Assembly (NCBI GenBank): GCA_001600495.1
Contig: BCKE01000016.1
Coordinates: 312,831 to 369,995, forward strand
DNA from: Pilasporangium apinafurcum
Lineage: Eukaryota > Oomycota > Peronosporomycetes > Pythiales > Pythiaceae
Length of the DNA stretch: 57,165 nucleotides
Direction: 5' to 3'
Shown: piece after piece, positions 38,855 to 48,329 of the stretch
Numbering within the stretch: the first letter of the stretch is position 1
Layout: every line of letters starts with the position of its first letter
Notes under the pieces: generated by a model
Databases searched by the model: none
What the model saw: only the letters and a program-made list of their open reading frames with translations
Told to the model about the DNA's origin: nothing
Translations under genes and position numbers: made by a program

Positions 38855-41590
38855 TCAATCCATATTCATCGGTTGCAATGTACTTTCGTCGACGACGATG
38901 TTGTCCATCTGAACTTGATTCAGTTTGCCCGCGAGATCGGCGATACGTTTTGGGATCCCTTGGGTGGCATGCAACGCTGGATGCGTGATGATCAGTTCGA
39001 GTTTGTCCGTAGATGTTGGCTTCTTAGCTCGTTTCAGTTCTTCTATCCTGATGGGTCGGCTCACAAGGCTAAGTAACATCTTGGCCGACATCTTGGCTGA
39101 AAAACGTGAGAGTGCATACACTCGTTCACCATGGCCAGCGACTGCCCCATCAGCGCTGATAGATGTTCTTGCTGTTAAGACGATCTTTAGTGACGCGTTG
39201 TTCGTCAGTAAGTTAGAGAGAAATGCACGGAATCGCTCCCGACGAACATCACTGCGAAGCAAGTAATCACATCCGTCCAATACCAAGAGCAGTTGCTGTG
39301 ATTTTAATTCTATTCGTCTTTTGTGTTTGTCGAGATGTTCGCGGATCATGGTATCCAGTCGCGTGAGCACACGGCACTTGGAGTTGGAGATGCTGACATG
39401 ACGGCGCACCAACTCGATATTTTCGTCCATTTCTTCTTGAGCCAAATCGGCAACAGAAAAGATACGCACGCCTCCCTCTGAGGTGATCCGTGGACCGACG
39501 TAATTCGCGACAGCATGTGCGACAGCAGTTTTCCCAATGCCTTCTTCTCCACAAATGGTAACCAAACGAGTGATTCGCGACTGTGTGATCATCAGCGCCA
39601 AGCAGATCTTGTACACCTCTACCGCCCGGTTACAAAACCCTTGACACATCGCTGGGAGATCGTCAAACCACAATTTCGGATAACGTTTCAAGCGCAACGT
39701 GCCCAGCTCAGAGTCTTTGTTGCCGTTGGCTTCCATCGTGTCCAATGGGAAAATAATCTCGTTGTGATCGCCATTTTCTGGAAGAAGCATGAACTTTTCA
39801 GCTACTTCCATGGGCCCGCGGATATTTGGTGACTTCGCCACGGCCTGCTGTGCGATCTTGAAACTCGCACCAACAGATTTTCCGGTCGCGAGTGCAAGAT
39901 AAAACGACCGCGTGAATTCAATTGCAGCATAATCTTCAATTTTCTGATTGATGCGGACACCAATAACGTGTGGGATCCCACACGCTACAAATGCATACGC
40001 CAGTGGTGCAGATGAACAGGCCGATACAAACGCGAGCCGCAATGGAGACTCACCAAAGTTCCCTCCGGCTGAGAAAAGCTCCTGCAGACTACTATGGGGA
40101 ATCGGATGCACCAATCCCATACCATCTTCAAAATACAAGTGTTTGTCGTCACCATGACCCGAAAAATGCAGTGCCCGACAACCGAGTGTAATTATGGACC
40201 GGAAGTTCTCCGTATTTGCAAATCTGGCACTCACATTGATCTGTCTCGGATACAAAAATGTCTTCGACGCACCCTCATCACCTTCCATTGTAACTGAGCT
40301 CGGTGCAGGCTGCTTTGCATACTGAGAGGCTTCAATCAAGCTTTGCTTTAAAATCGAGTACTCTCGCTTCACATCTAGCTCTGAGATGGGGTGATACTTG
40401 CCGTGAACATCTTTCCCTACTAACGGAGTCGAAAATAATACCCCCAGTGTATATTCTTGCAGAGATCTAGGTTGTTGAGAATGATTTTGCGACTCTCCGA
40501 TGACCGCATGTCGTACATTTCCTTGGTATGGTATCGGTGTAGCTGATACCTGTGCACCACGAACATGGGGATCCTCCACTATGTAGCCCAACAACACGTT
40601 CCCTTGTCTCGAAGAAAGTAATGTGATCTTTTGTCCGTCCGATAATTTGTATGGTCTGTCTTTTTCGATCTTGACCCCATTGATTCGAATGCCATTGGTA
40701 CTTTTATCAGTAATAAATACTGCAGATTGATTAGTTTGTGGATCTGCCATGCACTCCACTAAGCAATGCGTCCGACTCAGTTTAATGGGGTCGATACCAG
40801 ACGTTTTGCGGTCAAAAATGTTCACAAATCGATCACGTCCAAGCACGACCCGACCACTGTTGCGATGCATTTCAATACGGTATAGACCATGTTGCTCCAA
40901 ATCATTCTTCTGGTAAGCCGTGATGGCACGGTCGACTTCTGGGTGGAGCACTAGTCGCATGACGCACATTTCTGGACTCTCTTCCAACGTTTGCGTACAT
41001 TCTTGGGTGTTTTGCTGAGAGATCGAAAGGACTTCCATCATATTCTGGGAGCCTTCTTTCATCGCTTGATACTGTTCTTCTGGTGTTGGACGATCAACGG
41101 CATGCATGCCCATCGTTGGTCCTACACTCTTCGATGAAGTCATCATAAATGGATTATTGTTCATCATAGTGACGTCGCCACCATCCATGAATCCTGGTGT
41201 GGGAGCAGACATGCGGAACCTTTTGCTGGCGCTACCGCCATTTAACAAATCGCTATCCGGTAATTCTCGTGCGTTCTTCATTCCAGAAAAAGTGGACGTT
41301 GAGGACGGCGGTGTCGGCACAGGCGTAGTGGTAAACGGCGACGGACCCGTGGTACGCATAGTCGATGGACTGGATGCCCACATTTGCAACACTGATCCTC
41401 CTCCTGTTCGCATGTCCTGCAAATTATTAGGGGAGTTGGTGGCGCCAGTGATCGCGTGTGTCAGATCTGGAGTGACCAAGTCTCCGCTGATTGCCTCACC
41501 TTTGCGTTTCCTGACCTCTAGCATCGCGCTGTTGTCCAGAAACGGGTGGAAATCCGCCACAACGACATGCCCGCCATTGCTCTCCGCCAT
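38855..41590 (-). CDS. FHA - CHAT (caspase-like) protease - STAND/NB-ARC-like NTPase protein
   Basis: The protein has 911 residues from the first ATG at 41590; the frame is open a little further upstream but only through a TTG. A low-complexity Ser/Thr/Pro-rich N terminus (about 40-170) comes first. An FHA domain lies at about 235-335, with GRVVLGRD, LSRTHC and STNGIRING, the residues used to bind phosphothreonine. A CHAT domain lies at about 385-590, with the catalytic histidine in HFSGHG (H479) and cysteine in VSACSS (C525). A P-loop ATPase lies at about 660-890. It has Walker A GEEGIGKT (681-688), Walker B LLLVLDGCD (767-775), a sensor-like IVLTAR (803-808) and a GIPKRIADLAG segment (878-888) resembling the NB-ARC GLPL motif. 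No repeat sensor domain (LRR, WD, TPR) follows. The likely role is a signal-activated peptidase, but the substrate is unknown. Confidence 0.85.
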   Translation of the reverse strand: MAESNGGHVVVADFHPFLDNSAMLEVRKRKGEAISGDLVTPDLTHAITGATNSPNNLQDMRTGGGSVLQMWASSPSTMRTTGPSPFTTTPVPTPPSSTSTFSGMKNARELPDSDLLNGGSASKRFRMSAPTPGFMDGGDVTMMNNNPFMMTSSKSVGPTMGMHAVDRPTPEEQYQAMKEGSQNMMEVLSISQQNTQECTQTLEESPEMCVMRLVLHPEVDRAITAYQKNDLEQHGLYRIEMHRNSGRVVLGRDRFVNIFDRKTSGIDPIKLSRTHCLVECMADPQTNQSAVFITDKSTNGIRINGVKIEKDRPYKLSDGQKITLLSSRQGNVLLGYIVEDPHVRGAQVSATPIPYQGNVRHAVIGESQNHSQQPRSLQEYTLGVLFSTPLVGKDVHGKYHPISELDVKREYSILKQSLIEASQYAKQPAPSSVTMEGDEGASKTFLYPRQINVSARFANTENFRSIITLGCRALHFSGHGDDKHLYFEDGMGLVHPIPHSSLQELFSAGGNFGESPLRLAFVSACSSAPLAYAFVACGIPHVIGVRINQKIEDYAAIEFTRSFYLALATGKSVGASFKIAQQAVAKSPNIRGPMEVAEKFMLLPENGDHNEIIFPLDTMEANGNKDSELGTLRLKRYPKLWFDDLPAMCQGFCNRAVEVYKICLALMITQSRITRLVTICGEEGIGKTAVAHAVANYVGPRITSEGGVRIFSVADLAQEEMDENIELVRRHVSISNSKCRVLTRLDTMIREHLDKHKRRIELKSQQLLLVLDGCDYLLRSDVRRERFRAFLSNLLTNNASLKIVLTARTSISADGAVAGHGERVYALSRFSAKMSAKMLLSLVSRPIRIEELKRAKKPTSTDKLELIITHPALHATQGIPKRIADLAGKLNQVQMDNIVVDESTLQPMNMD

Positions 41591-41704
41591 TTCTTTTCCG
41601 CTTTTGATGTCTTCTGTAGCTCTTCGTATTCTGTACCAGTCCAAAACAAAAGAAAGATAAGATGAAGAAAAATTACTGTTTGAAAAATACGTGAGTGAAG
41701 GTCT

Positions 41705-42180
41705 TTAACCTTTATTCCCCATTTCTCCCACCGGTAGGATATACTTTGACGTATTTTCCCCTCTCCATCGATAGAAGCAGAAACTTGTTTCCAATTCTCC
41801 GCAATGACCGCCATTCTTCTTTTCAAGAACGGATGCGAAGCGATGACAGTGAATGCACGAGGAAATCGAGTGCGTGGAGAATCAAAGTGACTGTCCAGAA
41901 AATGTGGTACGGTAGTATCGGTGCGAAAGAGAGGCAAAGATCACAGATAGGACTGTAAGGAACACTACAACAAAGACTTGTTCTGATTGTGGGAGAATCA
42001 ATCACAATATGAAGCACCAAAAAGTCTTTCAGTGCCCTCACTGCAAGTTCGTTGTCGATAGGGATGTCGATGCTGCGAGGAACATCTTTCTTACGAATGA
42101 ACACCTACTCTCCTTGGCTCATCGACTCCAGAGGTCGAAGACGCCTACTCCGCCGTGTCTAGTCTAAGCTAGCTTTTGTT
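41705..42180 (+). pseudogene. Relic C of a TnpB/OrfB-like (Fanzor-type) nuclease element
   Basis: It starts with TTAACCTTTATTCCCC (41705-41720), the shared terminal motif. The C-terminal zinc ribbon and RuvC-III motif are intact in one frame from about 41961 to a stop at 42165: TTKTCSDCGR, then CPHCKF, then DRDVDAARNI. The region between the left end and the zinc ribbon is too short to hold the RuvC-I and RuvC-II parts, so the copy is internally deleted. Beyond the coding end, the word CTAGTCT-AGCTAGCTTTTG is shared with relic A. It sits about 100 bp upstream of the FHA-CHAT start, in the divergent promoter region. Confidence 0.75.
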
Positions 42181-43296
42181 AGTTAAGTCGGATCCAAAAA
42201 ATAACGGTTATACTATAATATTAAGATATTGAGAATTTAATTCATGTACAAATAAAATACCAAATAACTTGTGTAATATTTCGATTTATTACAAGGCGCA
42301 TAGAGAATGTTCCCTTTTTTTACTATAGTGTAGTCGTAAGTAAATACCGTACTGTCACTATTCTCTTAGTGACAGCAGCGTCAGTTCTATGACGCAGTTA
42401 TGTACATACTCTTACACTTGGTGCTCTTTGCAATAAGGTACCAATATAGGATTGCCAAGACGTGGACTACCCCATAATAGGACATCTGAGAAGAGTAATC
42501 TTGAAAAGAATGGGGCACAAGTAGCTGCATTTTTATCACAGAATGCAGAGAGTCGACAAGCCGCCGTAGCAATAGACACCATAATTGTGCGGCAATTAAA
42601 ATCATATTAAGATTCTAAAACCTGTAGCGGCTTTATAGAATATCTCGTAGTCGTAATTGTAAGAGAAACAATGAGGCAATCACCAAGGACGTCCGAGCTA
42701 ATTCGCCAACTTGTGCCAACAACAGAGAACATAACAAGCTGCTCTAAAGAATGCAATAACTTGCCAAATGGCATTTTCTTTCTGAGCCAAGTTATCCGCA
42801 AAATGCATATTTACTCCCATAAAGTAGCGAAAAACATTAGATGTGATGTGGTCCTTGTGTGAGAGAATGATAAGAAAGCATGGTATGATGATGACATGGT
42901 GATAAAGTTACTGACTTGGTCATATCTTTCGACTGAAATCAATGTCGCGAGATTATTAAGTGAAATAGATGACAGAGTCACCAAGCTGCGCTTGAAAGTT
43001 TACGTTATGGATGATATGTGGAGTAACGTACTAGAGATGAAGAGCTGCCGCATGATATTATTCAAGTGTCATCTTCACTTTATTGATAACAGACGTGTAC
43101 AACATAAAGAAAAAACACCATCAACTTATCTTGCTATAAGGTGATGGTACAGAGTTGATTTCCGTCTTTTCGGGTCATTGGATAGATTCGTTATCAACTG
43201 CTCAAAGGCAAGTCAGCTGTGTCGATCAAGTCACTGTCGGAACCATAATTCTACACGGATACATGGCCAATTCAGCAACCAGCATTCATATACACC
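42181..43296. other. 1.1-kb intergenic region, no supported gene
   Basis: It is AT-rich at the left. Frames of 60 to 80 codons occur on both strands, for example 42896-43144 on plus, but none has a recognisable motif or a partner exon. Confidence 0.35.
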
Positions 43297-43716
43297 TCAA
43301 TGCATGGAGACGACTTTCCTTACCTCTGAGAACATGCGAAAACCGCCTTTCAGTACACGAACTTTAGGCTTTCTATCTGCGTCGCCCAGCACTCCAGGAA
43401 GCCGGTCATGCACGCGTCCTGCACAAAAAGGCCCTCGTCCATTGCTGTTGAAACAATGGAAGACGATCGTGTCTTCCTCGGCATATTTTTGGAGAAAGGA
43501 ATCGACAAAGCTTTCATCTTCAAAGTTCACTTTGGGGATATTCACAGCACCTTTGATGAATCCACCCGACGTACCAGGATCTCGGACATCCACAACAAGC
43601 GGACGACGAGTAGTGGTGCTGGTGCTTTGCATCAACTCGCCCAGTTCAGTTGCTTCCAAGCGCGGCACATCTGGTGCCACAAGCGCTATTGCTGCTGCTG
43701 CGGTGATGTCTGCCAT
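43297..43716 (-). CDS. Rhodanese/Cdc25-type phosphatase or arsenate reductase (Acr2-like)
   Basis: This is a small 139-residue single-domain protein with its ATG at 43714-43716. The rhodanese fold is marked by LVVDVRDPG (40-48), GGFIKGAVNIP (51-61) and the active-site loop HCFNSNGRGPFCA (87-99). The loop fits C-x5-R (C88, R94), the seven-residue type found in Cdc25 phosphatases and Acr2/ACR2-type arsenate reductases, rather than the shorter sulfurtransferase loop. The RGP-x-CA continuation is typical of Acr2-like proteins. It is probably cytosolic. Either protein-phosphatase or arsenate-reductase activity is possible. It stands alone, 520 bp from a divergent PDR transporter that could share regulatory DNA. 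Confidence 0.87.
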   Translation of the reverse strand: MADITAAAAIALVAPDVPRLEATELGELMQSTSTTTRRPLVVDVRDPGTSGGFIKGAVNIPKVNFEDESFVDSFLQKYAEEDTIVFHCFNSNGRGPFCAGRVHDRLPGVLGDADRKPKVRVLKGGFRMFSEVRKVVSMH

Positions 43717-43816
43717 TACTCTGACGAGTTCTGCGGTAAGGCTGGCAGATGTAGATGCACAGATTTGGCGCTCTTTTGTGGGTGAAATGATTATTGGTAA
43801 TTAATCAACGTATATC

Positions 43817-43860
43817 TATTGGCTGAAAATATACATAATATTCTTTTATTGGCTGAAAAT
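43817..43860. repeat. Two direct copies of TATTGGCTGAAAAT
   Basis: Copies at 43817-43830 and 43847-43860, spaced 30 bp start to start, lie between the rhodanese and PDR genes. They contain an ATTGG (inverted CCAAT-type) core, so a regulatory role is possible but unproven. Confidence 0.5.
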
Positions 43861-43927
43861 TTTTTGTTAATTGTATGGAGATATTTAAACACGACATTGT
43901 GTAGTTTATCGAGTAACGTCCTACTGT

Positions 43928-43975
43928 TGATTCACAATCGCCATCATCTTGACTGATTGTGGCGATTGTGAATCA
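43928..43975. repeat. Perfect 16-bp inverted repeat with 16-nt loop upstream of PDR transporter 1
   Basis: TGATTCACAATCGCCA (43928-43943) pairs exactly with 43960-43975. It lies 259 bp before the PDR ATG. It may be a regulatory hairpin or a trace of a small inverted-repeat element. Confidence 0.7.
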
Positions 43976-44234
43976 TTCGCTTTATCCAAATGCAAGTAAA
44001 TGTATGGCGAGGGAGAAACTGAATGCGGCGAGTCAGCGATGAGATGATGGCGATTACAATATCGATGAACCTTTTGAGACATCGACACAAACGCTCAACA
44101 GAATGTATGTACTCGTGTCTGCCCACTCAGACCACTGAAGATAGTCAAGCATTTCAGCATTTGTCGCATTCACCTCAGGACGAATTCTGTGCGTACTCTT
44201 CACTGATACAAGCGCAGTAGCCATTCGAGAAATT

Positions 44235-47200
44235 ATGACTTTCGATGCCCAGCTTATGGACGCCAAGCACATGCTGTTGTCGCTTCGACCAGAGGAGCTC
44301 CATGAGCAGATCGCCAATAAAATCGAAGTAGCCCGCGGGAAGCCACTACCGCAAATGGAAGTGCGATTTCAGAACGTTTCCATCTCTGCTGACATCGTCG
44401 TGGCGGATACTGATGGCAAATCGGAATTGCCAACACTTGTGAACCATATGAAAAAGAGCTTCAGCAAACTCACTGGCAAACAAAAGAGCCGTATTGTGAA
44501 AAAGCAAATCCTACATAACGTCAGTGGTATCTTTAAACCAGGCACTATCACGCTCGTATTAGGGCAACCTGGATCAGGTAAATCAGCGTTGATGAAGCTG
44601 CTGAGTGGCCGATTCCCCATGTCGAAGAACATTCACATCGCCGGCGAGATCATGTACAACGGCGTGTCAAGTGACGAGCTCCGCAAGCGACTACCGCAGT
44701 TTGTGTCGTACGTGACGCAGAACGATAAGCACTTCCCCACACTGACGGTACGAGAGACACTAGAATTTGCACACGCCTGTTGTGGTGAAGGATTATCTAC
44801 GGAAGCGAAACAGCAATTTGTGAATGGTACTCCCCATGAAAACAAAGCTGCTGTAGACATCGCTCAAGCCCTCCAAACCCACCATCCTACCGTAGCGATC
44901 CAGCAGTTGGGGCTAACCAATTGCCAAGACACGATCGTCGGAGATGCCATGCTGCGTGGGATCTCTGGAGGTGAACGCAAGCGCGTGACGACCGGTGAAA
45001 TGTACTTTGGCGACAAGTACGTGATGTTCATGGACGAGATCAGCACAGGGCTCGATAGTGCTGCGACGTTTGATATCATCAAGACCCAGCGCAGCATTGC
45101 CAAAGAATTCCGCAAGACCATCGTCATTTCGCTGTTGCAACCAGCACCTGAGGTGTTTGCGTTGTTTGATGACGTGCTGATCCTGAACGAGGGGCAAGTA
45201 ATGTACCATGGGCCGACCGACCAGGTTGTCGACTACTTTGGCGGATTGGGTTTCACGTGTCCATCGAATCGAGATGTGGCTGATTTCTTATTGGATTTGG
45301 GTACATACCAGCAATACCAATATCAACAGACGTGTTCACCCAGCAACGGTATCCCTCGTGAACCAAGTGACTTTGCGCTAAGTTTTACACGCTCATCGAT
45401 CCATCGTGCAATGTTGGATGGCCTGAATGCCCCCATTGATCCAGCACTGCTCGATGACAACGTACACCACATCGAAGCACTACCAGATTTTCACCAATCG
45501 TTTCTGGAAAGCACACTGACGCTGATGAAGCGCCAGGCCAAGATCACGGCACGGAACACGGCGTTTCTGAAAGGCCGTGCGTTCACAGTCATTATCATGG
45601 GGCTGATCTACTCGAGTGTGTTCTTCCAATTTGATGTCAAGAACGTGCAAGTCGTGATGGGCATCATCTTTTCCGCAGTGCTTTTCCTCGCGCTGGGCCA
45701 AGCCGCGCAGCTTCCGTTAAACTTTACAGCACGTACGATTTTCTATAAGCAACGTGCTGCCAACTTTTACCGGACGTCGTCTTTTGTGGTATCGAACTCC
45801 GTGAGTCAGATCCCAATTGCACTCATGGAGAGTCTCCTCTTTGGCTCGCTGGTCTACTGGATGTGTGGCTTCCTCGATGATGTCAAGAGCTACGTGATCT
45901 ACCAGATCCTACTATTGCTCACAAGTCTGGCATTTGCGTCATGGTTTTTCTTCTTGTCCGCGATTGCACCCGATCTACACGTGGCCAAACCAATGGCTAT
46001 GCTGTCGATCATGATTTTCATCTCATTTTCGGGGTTTATGGTCACGCAAGGCCAAATCCCTTCGTATTTTATTTGGGTCTTCTGGCTCGATCCCATCGCA
46101 TGGTGCGTGCGTAGCATTGCCGTGAATGAGTATCAGAATGAGCGGTACAATGTCTGCGAGTACGATGGCGTGCCATATTGTGACATGTACGGCAAGAAGA
46201 TGGGAGAATATTCGCTCAGTTTGTTTGATGTGGAATCAGGAAATGAATGGATCTGGTTCGGTATGGTGTTTACCATTGGGGCGTATGTGGTCTTTATGAC
46301 GCTTTCATGCCTTGTTCTCGAATACAAGAGATATGAGGCCCCTGAACACGTGAGTGTCGATTTGGAGGACCGATTTGCCCAGAACAATGACAAGGAAGCT
46401 ATTGTTGGAGGTAATGATGAGTACGGACTCGTGCAAACACCAACAGGCTCCCACGTTGATGTGATCTTAGAAGTCAAGGAATCCCGCGAGAAAAACTTCA
46501 TTCCTATCACTGTCGCATTTAAAGATCTTTGGTACACTGTCCCTGACCCAGCTCAACCAAAAGAGACGATCGATTTGCTGAAAGGAATCAGTGGTTATGC
46601 TTTGCCTGGCACAATCACTGCCTTGATGGGATCTTCAGGTGCTGGTAAAACGACATTGATGGATGTGATTGCTGGCAGAAAGACTGGTGGCAAGATTCGT
46701 GGTCAAATCTTACTGAACGGGTACGAAGCAACCGACTTGGCTATTCGTCGATCCACGGGTTACTGTGAACAAATGGATATCCATTCGGAAGCTGCGACTA
46801 TTCGAGAAGCATTGACATTCAGTGCTTTTCTTCGTCAAGGTGCTGATATTCCAGATAGTAAGAAGTACGATTCGGTGAATGAGTGTTTGGATTTGTTGGA
46901 TCTGCATCCAATTGCAGATCAAATCATTCGTGGTAGCTCTGTGGAACAGATGAAGCGGTTGACAATCGGTGTAGAATTGGCTGCACAACCGAGTGTGATT
47001 TTCTTGGATGAACCTACGAGTGGTTTGGACGCTCGATCAGCAAAGGTGATTATGGATGGTGTGCGTAAAGTGGCAAACACTGGTCGCACGATCTTGTGTA
47101 CTATTCATCAACCTTCATCTGAAGTATTCCAAGTGTTTGATAGTTTATTGTTGTTGAAGCGTGGTGGTGAGACGGTGTTTTTCGGTGACTTGGGTGAAAA

Positions 47201-48329
47201 TTCGAGTGAGTTGATCAACTACTTTGAATCGATTGAGAATGTGACAAAGTTGGAAGATGGATATAATCCAGCGACTTGGATGTTGGAAGTGATTGGTGCT
47301 GGTGTTGGCAATGATAATGGGAAGAATACCGATTTCGTTTCAATTTTCCAAGCAAGTGAGCATAAGCGTATTTTAGATGAAAACCTGAATCGTGAGGGTA
47401 TCTCTCGTCCAGCAGTTGGTGTTCCAGCTTTAGAATTTGGGAAGAAGCGTGCTGCGACAGAGATGACACAGATGAAGTTCTTGGTCATGCGTTTCTTCCA
47501 GATGTACTGGCGTACTCCATCGTATAACGTAACGAGATATGTGATCTGCCTGATCCTGGCACTCATCTTCGGGCTGATTTCAGTTGAACAAGAGTATCAT
47601 TCCTATCAAGGTGTCAACACTGGCTTGTCCATGGTGTTTGCGTCTACAATATTTATCGGGCTGGTATCATTCAACAGCGTACTTCCGTTGGCGTCTGAGG
47701 AACGTGCCTCTTTCTACCGTGAACGAGCCTCGCAGACCTACAACGCGTTTTGGTACTTTATTGGCGGAACCGTTGCTGAAATCCCCTACGTGTTTACCAG
47801 TTCATTACTATACACGGCCGTTTATTTCTCAATGGCTCACTTTACTGGAGTAGTGCGATTTTTCACTTTTTGGTTCCACATGTCGCTGCAAGTGCTCTTG
47901 CAAACGTACACAGGGCAGTTCCTCGCCTATGTCTTGCCGAGCGTCGAGGTCGCGGCGATCGTCGGTGTGCTACTCAACTCGATCTACATTCTGTTCATGG
48001 GCTTCAACCCTCCTGCAAACGAGATTCCAACGGGATACAAGTGGCTGTACCACATTATACCGCAAAAGTATTCGCTGGCGATTCTTTCTGCTATCATTTT
48101 TAGTGATTGCCCTAGTGATGGTGATGATAGCGATTTGGGCTGCCGACATATGCAGAACACGCCTCCTACCATTCCACAAGACATGACGGTGAAGGAATAT
48201 ACAGAGGAGGTGTTCCTGATGAAGCACGACGAGATCTGGCAGAATTTTGCGATCCAGTTGGGCTTCCTCGTGCTCTTCCGCGTGTTTGCACTGCTCGCGC
48301 TGCGGTTTGTCAATCATCAAAAGCGATAA
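44235..48329 (+). CDS. Full-size ABCG/PDR-type ABC transporter 1
   Basis: The protein has 1364 residues and is intronless, with the ATG at 44235. The order is NBD1, six-helix membrane domain, NBD2, membrane domain, the reverse topology typical of pleiotropic drug resistance pumps. NBD1 has Walker A GQPGSGKS (110-117), signature SGGERKRVTTG (about 244) and Walker B MFMDEISTGLD. NBD2 has GSSGAGKTT (about 799) and FLDEPTSGLD (about 922), with a modified signature SSVEQMKRLTIG. These pumps export hydrophobic drugs, plant defence compounds or lipids at the plasma membrane. Residues about 734-1098 come from a DNA block matching transporter 2 without a visible difference, while the flanking parts differ, and the block has more T-ending codons than the rest of the gene. 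Confidence 0.95.
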   Translation: MTFDAQLMDAKHMLLSLRPEELHEQIANKIEVARGKPLPQMEVRFQNVSISADIVVADTDGKSELPTLVNHMKKSFSKLTGKQKSRIVKKQILHNVSGIFKPGTITLVLGQPGSGKSALMKLLSGRFPMSKNIHIAGEIMYNGVSSDELRKRLPQFVSYVTQNDKHFPTLTVRETLEFAHACCGEGLSTEAKQQFVNGTPHENKAAVDIAQALQTHHPTVAIQQLGLTNCQDTIVGDAMLRGISGGERKRVTTGEMYFGDKYVMFMDEISTGLDSAATFDIIKTQRSIAKEFRKTIVISLLQPAPEVFALFDDVLILNEGQVMYHGPTDQVVDYFGGLGFTCPSNRDVADFLLDLGTYQQYQYQQTCSPSNGIPREPSDFALSFTRSSIHRAMLDGLNAPIDPALLDDNVHHIEALPDFHQSFLESTLTLMKRQAKITARNTAFLKGRAFTVIIMGLIYSSVFFQFDVKNVQVVMGIIFSAVLFLALGQAAQLPLNFTARTIFYKQRAANFYRTSSFVVSNSVSQIPIALMESLLFGSLVYWMCGFLDDVKSYVIYQILLLLTSLAFASWFFFLSAIAPDLHVAKPMAMLSIMIFISFSGFMVTQGQIPSYFIWVFWLDPIAWCVRSIAVNEYQNERYNVCEYDGVPYCDMYGKKMGEYSLSLFDVESGNEWIWFGMVFTIGAYVVFMTLSCLVLEYKRYEAPEHVSVDLEDRFAQNNDKEAIVGGNDEYGLVQTPTGSHVDVILEVKESREKNFIPITVAFKDLWYTVPDPAQPKETIDLLKGISGYALPGTITALMGSSGAGKTTLMDVIAGRKTGGKIRGQILLNGYEATDLAIRRSTGYCEQMDIHSEAATIREALTFSAFLRQGADIPDSKKYDSVNECLDLLDLHPIADQIIRGSSVEQMKRLTIGVELAAQPSVIFLDEPTSGLDARSAKVIMDGVRKVANTGRTILCTIHQPSSEVFQVFDSLLLLKRGGETVFFGDLGENSSELINYFESIENVTKLEDGYNPATWMLEVIGAGVGNDNGKNTDFVSIFQASEHKRILDENLNREGISRPAVGVPALEFGKKRAATEMTQMKFLVMRFFQMYWRTPSYNVTRYVICLILALIFGLISVEQEYHSYQGVNTGLSMVFASTIFIGLVSFNSVLPLASEERASFYRERASQTYNAFWYFIGGTVAEIPYVFTSSLLYTAVYFSMAHFTGVVRFFTFWFHMSLQVLLQTYTGQFLAYVLPSVEVAAIVGVLLNSIYILFMGFNPPANEIPTGYKWLYHIIPQKYSLAILSAIIFSDCPSDGDDSDLGCRHMQNTPPTIPQDMTVKEYTEEVFLMKHDEIWQNFAIQLGFLVLFRVFALLALRFVNHQKR
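46434..47528 (+). repeat. 1095-bp direct repeat inside PDR transporter 1
   Basis: It matches 51508-52602 at a constant offset of 5074 bp, with no difference in the stretches compared and identical antisense frames. A second shared patch of 44 bp is at 47700-47743 (partner 52774-52817). Confidence 0.9.
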
